Source: Nyssa sinensis
Taxonomy: Eukaryota; Streptophyta; Magnoliopsida; Cornales; Nyssaceae
Reading direction: 5' to 3'
Length of the DNA: 64,000 nucleotides
Assembly (NCBI GenBank): GCA_008638375.1
Contig: CM018036.1
Location: 11,160,328 to 11,224,327 of the forward strand
The position numbers and the translations under genes are program-made. Numbering within the stretch: the first letter of the stretch is position 1; each line of letters begins with the position of its first letter. The notes below the pieces were generated by a model. The model was not told where the DNA came from, ran no database searches, and saw only the letters and a program-made list of their open reading frames with translations. Below, piece after piece: positions 39,038-48,494 of the stretch.

Positions 39038-39122
39038 GTGCAAGTGACGATAAAATAGACAGGGACATCAGCACTCCCTATTGGAGTATGATGATTTGTC
39101 ATTGGGAATCTCTCTGATGCAC
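39038..39122 (+). ncRNA. Box C/D snoRNA, 25S guide, copy 1 (snR76-like)
   Basis: Stem GTGCA (39038-39042) pairs with TGCAC (39118-39122). C box GTGACGA (one base off consensus), C'-like TGATGAT after a small ACTCC/GGAGT hairpin, and D box CTGA (39114-39117). Two guides match one stretch of 25S rRNA recalled as GAGATTCCCACTGTCCCTGT followed by CTACTATCC: TAGACAGGGACA (39056-39067) pairs with TGTCCCTGTCTA, and TGGGAATCTC (39103-39112) pairs with GAGATTCCCA. The first guide points to the C in CTGTC, the site of yeast snR76 (C2197). The D' box is weak (CAGC). Confidence 0.78.
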
Positions 39123-39149
39123 CTAAGTTTTGATTTATTACTCATTGCA

Positions 39150-39280
39150 GCTGAAGTGATCCAATACATCATGATAACTGTTCTTTCATGCAATGATGCA
39201 CACATATTTGTCATGGGTTTTCCTTGTTTATCTGAGAAGTACATCTCAGCTTCTTTTGGGACCCTAGCTATGAGGCCATT
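39150..39280 (+). other. Segment duplicated within the snoRNA cluster, function unknown (copy 1)
   Basis: Lies between a 25S guide and a decayed 18S guide. It is repeated, diverged, at 40852-40999. Kept blocks include GCAGCTGAA, GATCCAATA, GTTCTTTCATGC, GATGCACACATAT, TTTATCTGAGAAGTACA and AGGCCATTTCTTG. The first copy has a small hairpin, CTGAGA...TCTCAG. It may simply be part of a duplicated unit, or another small RNA. I cannot assign it. Confidence 0.5.
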
Positions 39281-39282
39281 TC

Positions 39283-39369
39283 TTGTTTTACCTCTGATGC
39301 ATTTATTTGCATGGATTATCAGACATATAGATGATGATGATTTTTGATTGTCACCTATGAGGCAAAGGC
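39283..39369 (+). ncRNA. Decayed copy of the 18S-guide snoRNA (copy 1)
   Basis: Aligned to the intact copy at 41289, this one keeps the centre (GATTATCAGACATATAGATG followed by ATGATGA), but the guide has lost two bases (GTCACCTA instead of GTCACTACCT) and the D-box position reads ATGA. The ends CCTC and GAGG can still pair. Probably not functional. Confidence 0.5.
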
Positions 39370-39531
39370 ATTAGCATTTGAGATTTGAGATTTGAATTTG
39401 CCAACTGTTCAGTTTTTGTAGTAAACTCCACAATAACTTGGTCCTTCATATTGCAAACATCCTGTGATATTTTTTATGCCTAATTTTTGTAAGCATGTTT
39501 GTAACTTAAATGTTCTCTAAGATTTTAGATT

Positions 39532-39616
39532 GTGCAAGTGATGATAAAATAGACAGGGACATCAGCACTCCATATTGGAGTATGATGATTTGTCATTGGG
39601 AATCTCTCTGATGCAC
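39532..39616 (+). ncRNA. Box C/D snoRNA, 25S guide, copy 2 (snR76-like)
   Basis: 85 nt, the same length as copy 1 at 39038 and almost identical. It has a consensus C box (GTGATGA, 39538-39544), the same GTGCA/TGCAC stem, the same two guides for 25S rRNA (39550-39561 and 39597-39606) and D box CTGA (39608-39611). The perfect C box makes it the likelier functional copy. The match to copy 1 extends about 10 bases on each side. Confidence 0.8.
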
Positions 39617-39794
39617 CTGAGTTTTTTTTAAGACCCATGGTGTTTTAAAAGATAATTGTCAAGTCCAAATAAGCATGTTTGGAAGAGTCGTGATGTTTAA
39701 AGGGCATGTTTAACTTCAAATCCAAATCCTCTTTAATATCTCTAAATTGAAAGGTTTTTCAAAAAGACCACCTTTAAATTAAAACTTTTTCAGA

Positions 39795-39885
39795 AAGCAG
39801 AAAGGGCATTTAATTTAATTAAAGACTCTTTCATTAAGAGCAGAAAGGGCATTTAATTTAATTAAAGACTCTTTCATTAAGAGCA
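39795..39885. repeat. Two-copy tandem repeat, 44-bp unit
   Basis: GCAGAAAGGGCATTTAATTT, then AATTAAAGACTCTTTCATTA and AGA, occurs twice in direct succession, with almost no divergence. It lies between snoRNAs and no function is suggested. Confidence 0.85.
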
Positions 39886-40809
39886 TCTTTCTATTTAAGG
39901 GCTCTTTCACCATTAGCACCTTCATATTTAAAGGCTTTTAAGTATGTTCATGGATTTCCCAAATAATTTTAAAACATCTTGAATTTGCCAATTATTTTTT
40001 AAAACCACTTGGTTGTTGGAAAAAGCTCCAAACTTTGTCACAGGGCATGTACTGGCTAGAATGGTTTTTGCTTCATTTATTATTTTCTGTTTTTTTTTCT
40101 TTGGATCAATACATTATACTTGTTATCTGCTTTTACATGTTTGGAAGTTTTGAATGGAAATGAGAAGGGAGGATAACTTAAAATAGAAGAGGAAGAAGAA
40201 AAGTAAATAGAGTGACTATTTTCACCCACCCAGTCTGAATTCTTAGAAGAGAAATCGAAAGAAACTCATTATTATCTTCTTTGGATTGTTGAGAGAAAAG
40301 AAAAGATTGTGTACATAGACTATTTAATACTTGTAGCATATCTTCATTAATTGTCATAATTTTTAGTTCTTGTATGAATGGCATATTTGGTATTTAAAAA
40401 AAAATACATTTTATGAGCTTCTTTTTTCTCTAAAGGATTGAAGAAGTGAGCAGAAAGCTCAATCTTTCTGTCTTAATTCCCTCAAATTTTCTTCTTTCCT
40501 TGATAAAACATAAGAGGAAGAGATTTTGATCTCACTCCACCTAAATCCTTTCTCCTCGCACCTGATTCACTTATTAATTTATGTCGGCCAAGTTGACAAT
40601 ATATATTTTCTGTAATAATTCTTGGTTCTGGACTCTTGAGTCAATATTTTCCTGTTTGAAGTTTATTTGTTCTAGTTTATTTTAACTAGTCTTTCACTCA
40701 CTTCATCCTGTTGTCTTTTTCTGTCAATTTGTTCTCCGTGTCCTGTTTCTGGGTTATGCCATGTAAAATGGTTTCAATCAATTCATGAAACATTACAACA
40801 GTTCCTGAA

Positions 40810-40999
40810 GATGCATTTGTGTTAGGTGCCTAAGTTTTAATTTATTACGTACTGCAGCTGAATCGATCCAATATATCAATGATATTCTGTTCTTTCATGC
40901 TTTGATGCACACATATATTTGTCATTCTATCATAGTGGTGTTTATCTGAGAAGTACAGTTCAGCTTCCTTTGGGATCCTTGATATTAGGCCATTTCTTG
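40810..40999 (+). other. Segment duplicated within the snoRNA cluster, copy 2
   Basis: Begins with a remnant of the end of the 25S guide (GATGC...GGTGCCTAAGTTTTAATTTA) and continues with the block described at 39150-39280. It leads directly into the decayed 18S guide at 41000. This shows that a unit of roughly 280 bases was duplicated and has decayed since. Confidence 0.5.
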
Positions 41000-41055
41000 C
41001 TTTGCCTATAATGCATTTATTTGCATGTTTGATTGTCACTACCTCATAGGCAAAG
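41000..41055 (+). ncRNA. Shortened copy of the 18S-guide snoRNA (copy 2)
   Basis: Terminal arms CTTTGCCTAT (41000-41009) and ATAGGCAAAG (41046-41055) pair perfectly over 10 bases, and the guide ATTGTCACTACCT (41032-41044) is intact. About 28 central bases present in the other copies are deleted, and the D-box position reads CATA. So the stem and guide survive while the boxes do not; probably a pseudo-snoRNA. Confidence 0.5.
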
Positions 41056-41288
41056 TCATTAGCATCTTGAGTGTCGAATTTACCCATTCAATTTTTTGTA
41101 ATATTCTCCGCAATTACTTGGTACTTTAATAATGCAAAAAAAAAATCCTGATATTGTCTGTTTACAGCAATAGGAATAGGTTTAACACAGTCTTCGCTAT
41201 TATATATCTTGTCTACTTATTTACATTTTTTTGTTAGTTATTCTGCGTATGTTTCATGCACAGTTTACCTTAAAAACCAGATTTTCTT

Positions 41289-41378
41289 GATTTGCCAATG
41301 ATGTCTTTAATTGCACGTATTATCAGATATAGAGATGATGATGATGATATGTAATTGTCACTACCTCTGAGGCAAATC
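41289..41378 (+). ncRNA. Box C/D snoRNA, 18S guide (snR52-like target)
   Basis: A 90-nt candidate. Perfect 8-bp terminal stem GATTTGCC (41289-41296) with GGCAAATC (41371-41378), C box AATGATGT, C'-like AGATGATGAT and D box CTGA (41367-41370). The 13-nt guide ATTGTCACTACCT (41354-41366) directly before the D box is fully complementary to AGGTAGTGACAAT of plant 18S rRNA (recalled sequence). The fifth-nucleotide rule points to the A in AGGTA, which I match to yeast A420 (snR52). The C box differs from consensus at its last base. Two decayed relatives lie at 39283 and 41000. Confidence 0.82.
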
Positions 41379-44088
41379 AAAGCTGCTGGAAATCTAAATG
41401 TGGACATGATCCTTTCTTCCTAGTCAGTGTTGATAAAACTGTTGGCATTTCTTGTGGTGTTTGGTTATATGCTGATTTGGTTCTTGTTTCATATTAACCA
41501 TTCTCTTTATGTTGTGCTGGCATTACATATTAAATCAACTATGACAGGAAGAATAATTGAAACCCATCTTGTTAGGGACGGCCTGTGTGAGGACAAAGAT
41601 ATTGGTCCCTCTCGTCCCAAATGCTTGTTTTCTGATGTAACTGGCTACTCAATTATTGATGAAAATGATCATATTTGGCTAGTCGTCATTGGATCTCCAT
41701 ATAAAAATGCTTGCCTAGTCTATGATATTGAATCTTTTTTTTTAAATTTTTGGGCCTAATGATTGATTTATATTGATCTTCAATAAAATGGACAACTCAA
41801 AAGTCTACTTCATGTCATATTCATAACAAAGAATCCCTAAAATCATATGGGTGGTATGCAAAATATTGTAATATATTACTATAATTATTATAATTTAGAA
41901 ATTGTTTCCCTAAAAAAATGTTGATATTTTTATAATAACCCATTTATATACAATTTTGTCACGTGCACATATCATTGAATATAACCTAATTATAAGGTTT
42001 TTTTTTTATATCTTTCTCTTGAAAATGGAATTGAACAAGAATGAGCTTATGATTTGAACTATTTATATTTCTGAATTTCAATTTTATAGTTCCATTTATA
42101 TGTTTACACTTACTAAAATATGATGAAATTTATAATTAAAAAATGAGTAATGTTAGTTTTATTTTTATATTTTATCAAAAATGTTTATATTTATGAGTTG
42201 AGAGTGTTGTATTAGTTGAATATTATATTATTATATGATATGATGTGATATTTAACAAATATAATATTGACAACTCATGAAGATAAATATTTTTGGTAAA
42301 ATTTTTAAGTAAATTTAGTATTATTGTTAGAAAATATTTTTAATAATCAATTGTTATGACTTACGAGCCGATTTATGCTTCCTGGTCTAATCTTAATGAT
42401 TGAATCTAAAACCAAAATGCAGTATCTGTTGGGTGGGGTCAGAGTCACCCTCCATGAGAACTTCTAGCCATATCCAATTCTCTAGGAATAGTCGGATAAA
42501 TGCTCTTTTGAGTTTTTCAATGCTCATAGTCATACGAATAAAGGTTTTTCTGGTTAATATAAATTAAAATTTAATATATTATTCATATTTTAAATTAAAA
42601 AATTATTATAATTTATTTATGTCATATATTTATAACCGATATTTATGACATGAATATTTGACATATTATGTCTATTTTATATCAACACTTTTATGTATTA
42701 TTGAATGCATTGAATTGGTTTATTTATTTGCATTTGATGATAAAATTGGTACATGAAATTGTTTTTTTTTAAAGCGACTGTTTAGATAAGATTTTAGTTT
42801 AATAGGCACGTGAATTTGAATTAATGATTAAAAAAATATTAAAAATTTAATAACAATGTTACATTCTCTAACATTAGAGTCACATTATTTTGAAATATAA
42901 ATTTGAGAATGATTGTATTTCTGATTTTTTTTTTTTTTTTTGTTGTGTTTAGGTATTGTTGGTGATGATTGGGGGATTGCCCACGTAGGTGTCCTCATCC
43001 ACACTGTATTATGTGGGACTCATCCGAGTCAGAGCCACGGCATCTCACGTGCGGGAAAACCCACCATTGTAGTACTTAATTGGGATTGACCCATTTCCAC
43101 TAAAATTTTAAAAGTAGAAAGAAAATAATGTATCCTGGACATGTGTGACAAGGGGGCTTGTCCTATAATTTGTGTTCCAGTAAAATATTCGTCGGTGGAT
43201 GTACGGACTCATCTAAACTTGTAAACGGGTCGGGTGGTCGTATTGTTGTGGATGTACTCATTTAGACTTGTAAACACGGGTCAATCTTACCTGGACTGAT
43301 CTGACACGGCCGTTAACAAGATTTGATGTAAATTCGTTAAAAATTGGATATAAATTCATCAAATAAGACTTGTTAAAGATTTGATTTATAAAATTATTAA
43401 TAAATATATTTTTTATTTAATATAATATTGAAATTAAAGTATTTAATATTTTAATAAAATTATTATATATATAAATATATATATAAAAGTTATAGAGGGA
43501 AAAAAAATCTCAGTAAAATTGTAACTTTAAAAATTAAAGATTTTTAATATAATGTTTATTCAAAAGGTTGGCCTTTCTTTCAAGACGACAATTTCAAAAA
43601 ATGTGAAATTGGATTGATCTCCTGCCTTATCACTATATTCTGTTTAGCACGGAATCCTATATAAGATAAGACAACTAGATAAAAAGGTGAAATTGGATAG
43701 ATCTCCGGCCAACGGATATATAAATGATACACACGGAATAGTTATTCTGTTTAATTTAAAACACTAAAATTAAAATATCATAAATTCTATAAATACTCTT
43801 ATTCTATTATCCAAACAAAACTTCAATAAAAAGAAGGAAAAAAAAAAAAAAAAACGAGTTGTGACCCTTTACTTAAAACTTAAAAGTTGAAGTGTGCCCT
43901 GAATAGTTATTTAGATATAATTTTTTTAAAAATTTTGTAATTAATTTTTAAAAATTGTAAAAATGTTTTTGAATATAATAATTTAAATTATAAAAAATTA
44001 AAATTAATAACTTACCAAATACATATCCCACATTTTAAAATTAAAGATTTATTTTTAAAAACGCAAACAAACATAACAGAAAGGACCT

Positions 44089-44678
44089 AACTTATTTATC
44101 GAACCGAAAAAATGTCCGGATTACAAATTATCGGTTCAACCGTTGGGTCAACCGGAATCAAACCGTGATATCATTATGTAATTAATAAATTTAATAATAC
44201 ATATTATTGATATTTTAGATTTAAAAAATTATACAAAAATTAAATAAAAAAAATTTACAAAATATGAATTTTCTTAATATGTAAAATTTCAAGAAAAAAA
44301 TAAAAAAAGTATAGTAGACATATCTTATTACAATGTTGAAAGTTGAAACTTCATTGCCATTCTTCCATAATCGCAAGGACCATAACAAAAATCATTTTAA
44401 CATTCAATTCAAGCATAATCCAATAACTTAGTCTTCAACTACATGAACAAAAAGATACAAATACTAATAATCATGTCTTTTATATATAGACAAAAACCGG
44501 TGACCCAGTACCGGGTCACCCGGTTCGATAGTCCGACTGGCCGATTTTAACGGTTTTATATTTTTAGAACGGTTTTAAACTATAAGCGGTTTTATGGGTT
44601 AAACCGGACCGTTTTATGAACCGATCAATGGTTCAACCGGTTGAACCGGCCGGTCCAGTCCGAGTTTTAAAACATTGT
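44089..44678. mobile_element. Non-autonomous element, copy inserted in the left duplicate
   Basis: Inserted at GAAAGGACCT/CTGGACGCCAACC; the right duplicate has the uninterrupted GAAAGGACCTGGAAGCCAACC. Contents include TCGAACCGAAAAAATGTCCG, AAACCGTGATATCAT, an 'accgg' rich stretch and the end GTCCGAGTTTTAAAACATTG. The same family sits at 47692-48494 in the right duplicate at a different position. No protein is encoded. Confidence 0.7.
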
Positions 44679-44894
44679 CTGGACGCCAACCACACCTCAT
44701 GCCCATGGTATTTGGAAAATGCAAAAAAACACACTGTTTTTCTCATCAAAGGTCACCAAGACATAGAACATCACTTGCATTTTGAACTCAATTGAAGTTC
44801 AAATAATATTTTCACTAAAAGATTTGTCTAGGTTTAAGATGGAAAAGTCGTTTGAATAAACCATGTCAAATTTGGGTTGCAAAATTCTTGAAAT

Positions 44895-46150
44895 TATTGT
44901 TAAACCACCATCCCATCTAAAAGCTTAAGCTATTAGAGAGGGTGTAATTTTATTATTATATTCTCTAACACGCTCCCTCACGTGTGATCAGTTTGAGCCT
45001 AAACGTGTTAATTCATATTTTTCAGGGTGACGTAAGCTTTTAGAGAGAGATGGTGGTTTAATATGGTATCAGAGCAGGAACGATACCCTAGCTCTCTGCC
45101 CCTCTTTCTTTTTGCCTTCTTTTTATCGCCATGGCAAACGAGTAACTTTCGAATGGAGCAAGTTTGATGCTGCCAATCCATATTTTCTTTACCATTTAAA
45201 TTATCCAGGAATGGTACTTGTTTCCAAGCCCCTTAATGGGGATAATTATTCGACATGGTGTAAAGCCATGACTATTTCTTTAAGTGCCAAAACCATGCGC
45301 CAGTTCCAGTTTCACGCTTCCATGCACCAGTTCCAGTTTCGCGCTCCCATGCGCCAATTCAACCATTTCGATCATCCAGGAATGATACTTCTTTCCAAGC
45401 CCCTCAATGGGGATAGTTTTTCGCGCTCCCATATGCCAGTTCCAGTTTCACACTCAACTATGCGCCAGTTCTAGTTTCACACTCTCATGTGCTAATTCCA
45501 GTTTCACGCTCCCATGCGCCAGTTCCAGTTTCGCGCTCCCATGTGTTTTCTCTAGGCTACGCGCTATCATTGACTCTGTTGAGAGTCTCGCTTTACATAA
45601 TTACCACAACTATGTCAGTTTGGGTAACAATTACATTTTAGTCACGTCGGCGCCAACATGTCAAACACCCATCTTTCAAACTTTGTTTGCAAACTCAAGT
45701 TGGTCTACTTCCCACCTTGAGTATGAGAGGGGTGTTAAAAATATATTAGTGTTACTTATATATTATTGTGATACTAGGGTTAAGGTTAGCCGCCACACAT
45801 ATTATTGTATAATATATTAGGGTTTCACAGTTTGTTTCCTTTATTAATACTTTCCATGTACAACCTCATAACCCTCCTAGATAAGGAGGTTTGTATTAGA
45901 GAATATAGTAATAAAGTTACAACCTTTCTAATAACTTAAGTTTTTAGATGAGTTGGTGGTTTAACATAGTATCAGAGCAGGCAAAAAGGTCCTGAGTTCA
46001 AACCTCATTGTCACTCTAAAAAATTGAATTGACACGTATAGGCTCAAATTGACCACACGTGAGAGGACGTGTTAGATAATATAATAATAAAATTACACCA
46101 TTTCTAGCAGCTTAAACTTTTAGATGAGTTGGTGATTTAACAATTATTGC
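44895..46150. mobile_element. Nested retroelement region: inverted repeat flanks around a copia fragment
   Basis: The left flank (about 44900-45080: TTAAACCACCATCCCATCTA, AAGCTTAAGC, CTCACGTGTG, TGGTATCAGAGC near 45065) resembles the reverse complement of the right flank (about 45920-46140: CATAGTATCAGAGC, CACACGTGAGAGGACGTG, CTTAAACTTTTAGATGAGTTGG). Between them lie a copia gag fragment and, near 45727-45840, AGAGGGGTGTTAAAAATATA, a purine tract directly before an LTR-like start. The flanks seem to be one repeat family in opposite orientation, with a copia element inside. The right ACHT duplicate lacks the whole insertion. Confidence 0.65.
45112..45474 (+). pseudogene. Copia gag N-terminal fragment with internal minisatellite
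   Basis: The frame holds NPYFLYHLNYPGMVLVSKPL, then NGDNYSTWCKAMTISLSAK, the start of Ty1/copia gag proteins (PF14244-type). After that the frame is taken over by a repeated unit, ATGCGCCAGTTCCAGTTTCA (about seven diverged copies to 45540), interrupted by a second partial copy of the gag block (DHPGMILLSKPLNGDSFSRS). No protease, integrase or reverse transcriptase follows. It is a dead fragment. Confidence 0.75.
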
Positions 46151-46462
46151 GATAATAATAATAATAATAATAAGAAGAAGAAGAAGAAGAAGAAAATTCA
46201 TCAATGTGGAATTAGTCAAAAATAAAAAATGTGTGATACTAACAAGAACAAAGATAGATCTGTATTAATCTCCTTATTCAGATCACAATATCCAATCCAA
46301 TTCCAATGACAGATTAGCCTAACTGGCAGGTCAAAATCCACAAAAACCAGGAGCCTGCTTATGGAAAACCCCACAATGACTATATAAATTTGAAAAATGC
46401 CAAAATGTAAAAATTTGGAGCTGCTTTACTCCATAATTGGTCTCCAGTAAGCGATCCATATC

Positions 46463-46947
46463 TCAAGCCACCAATATTTTTCTCTCTTCTTCAAATTCCA
46501 TCTTCTTGCCTGTTTTGTTTAAAGTGCTGGACATATCCATGCCTTTCAGAACCAAATCTTCCATTCTTTCTTCCTTAGTGGATTGTAATGGAAAGTTTAT
46601 CGATATCTCCCCTCTTGAAGCCAACCTCAATATCTCAGATTCATCCAGACCCTTTGCTGGGCCCATAACACTCCTATCAGTCCCAAACTTTGCCAGTGCA
46701 TCTTTGAATTTCTTGATCTGTACACAAATATATAAATATATGTGTGTGTGTGTGGTGTTAGAAGCTAAAATTGAAGGAACCCATTAATGCTTTGTGATTG
46801 AAAAATACTAAAAGATATGAAATGTGATGGACCCAAGTCTTACAGTTGCACTGGTGCAGCTGAAGCTACACACCCTGCCCTCTGGACCTCTGTAGAATCT
46901 GAAGAAGGGGAGGACTTGTATGTAGAGACAATCACACATTGCTTTGA
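46463..46947 (-). pseudogene. Truncated duplicate of the ACHT thioredoxin gene
   Basis: Keeps exon 4 whole (46717-46463, 255 bases, the same length and nearly the same sequence as 50114-49860) and the 3' 104 bases of exon 3 (46947-46844). The intron and its TG microsatellite are present. Upstream of 46947 the sequence jumps to what corresponds to 52069 in the intact copy, so exons 1 and 2, the CGGC redox site, the start of exon 3 and the promoter are lost (about 1,718 bases). It cannot make a thioredoxin. Confidence 0.9.
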
Positions 46948-47691
46948 AAGATGGACCATTGTTTTGGAACTCTGGTTTGCCAATACCAAGGTAAAAATAA
47001 AATCCTTCTAGAACAAGTCCATAGATTGTAGGGGCTTGGATACAGTACCTCATCTCATCCACCAATGAACAAGTCCATTGATGAAAATAATCATATTTGG
47101 CAAGTCGTCCCTGGATCTCCATATAAAAATGCTTGCCTAGTCTATGATATTGAATCTTTTTTTTTTTAATTCTTGGGCCTAATGAATGATTTATATTGAT
47201 ATTCAATAAAATGGACAACTCAAAAGTCTACTTCATGTCACATTCATAACAAAGAATCCCTAAAATCATATAGGTGGTATGCCAAAGATTGTAATATATT
47301 ACTATAATTATTATAATTTAGAAATTGTTTCCCTAAAAAAATGTTGATATTTTTATAATAACCCATTTATATATAATTTTGTCACGTGCACATATCATTG
47401 AATATAACCTAATTATAAGGTTTGTTTTTTTTTTTTTATATATCTTTCTCTTGAAAAGATTGAAAATGGAATTGAACAAGAATGAGCTTATGATTTGAAC
47501 TATTTATATTTTTGAATTTCAATTTTATAGTTCTATTTACATGTTTACACTTACTAAAATATGATAAAATTTATAATTAGAAAATATCTTTAATAATCAA
47601 TTGTAATGAGATGGGAGCTGATTTACGCTTCCAAGTCTAATTTTAATGATTGAATCTAAAACCAAAATGCAGTATCTCTTGGGTGGGGTCA

Positions 47692-48494
47692 TAACAATGT
47701 TTTCAGACCTAGTCCATTCATCGAACCGAAAAAATGTAACTCGTTCATCGAACCAAAAAAATGTCCGGGTTACAGGTGATAGTTTAACCGTCGGGTCAAC
47801 CAGAATCAAACCGTGATATCATAATTATATAATTAATAAATTTAATAATACATATTATTGATATTTTAAATTTAAAAAATTATACAAAAATTACTAACAT
47901 TTATATAAAAAAAATTTTTACAAAATATGAATTTTTTTAATATGTAAAACTTCAAGAAAAAAATGAAAAAAGTATAGTAGACATACCTTATTACAATGTT
48001 GAAAGTTGAAACTTCATTGCTATTCTTCCATAATCGCAAGGACTATAACAAAAATCATTTTAACATCTAATTCAAGCATGATCCAATAATTTATTCTTCA
48101 ACTACACGAAAAAAAAAAGTTACAAACACTAATAATCATGCATAAAATAAAATAAAATAACACATGATACAAATATATAATACTGGAGTTTCAAACTTCA
48201 AGGGTTTAAAATTTTAAATACAATCCAAAATATATTCAGCCAAAGACCAACTCAACTCAGCCAAAAAATTGCATGAAATTTGAGATTTTGAATATACCAA
48301 AAAAAAAAAATTACAGCCAAAAACCGGTGTGAACCGGTGACCTAGAACTGGGTCACCTGGTCCGACCGGTTTTACCGGTTTTCTATTTTTAGAACAGTTT
48401 TGAACTTAAAATAGATTTACGGGTTAAATCGGACCGTTTTGTGGACCCCTTGACGATTCAACCGACCAGTCCAGTCCGAGTTTTAAAACATTGG
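47692..48494. mobile_element. Non-autonomous element, copy inserted in the right duplicate
   Basis: Interrupts GGGTGGGGTCAGAGTCACC, which is whole in the left duplicate near 42431. The ends are roughly inverted (ACAATGTTTT and TTTTAAAACATTG), and the host bases GGTCA appear on both sides, a probable 5-6-base target duplication. The interior matches the element at 44089-44678 (TTCATCGAACCGAAAAAATG, AAACCGTGATATCAT, CCAGTCCGAGTTTTAAAAC). Confidence 0.72.

Larger units (their letters stand above)
41655..47070. repeat. Left copy of a 5.4-kb tandem duplication
   Basis: Starts ATTGATGAAAATGATCATAT and ends CATCTCATCCACCAATGAAC. It aligns in the same order and orientation with 47077-52190, apart from large indels: an extra piece near 43005-43670 (absent from the right copy); insertions near 43895-44080 and 44089-44678; a nested retroelement region at about 44895-46150; and a 1.7-kb deletion at 46947/46949 that removed most of the ACHT gene. 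The six bases AAGTCC separate the two copies. Confidence 0.85.

Noticed and set aside
41401..41660. Possible further snoRNA around GGGACGGCC...GGTCCC
   Set aside because: A short hairpin can be drawn but no C, D, H or ACA box set is in register.
41427..41759. 110-residue plus-strand frame downstream of the snoRNA cluster
   Set aside because: No family resemblance; its 3' part lies in the duplicated segment whose right copy does not keep the frame. It could be part of a non-coding host transcript.
46808..47218. 136-residue minus-strand frame joining duplicated pieces
   Set aside because: It merges remnant ACHT exon 3 with upstream flank across a deletion joint; it is part of the truncated pseudogene, not a new gene.
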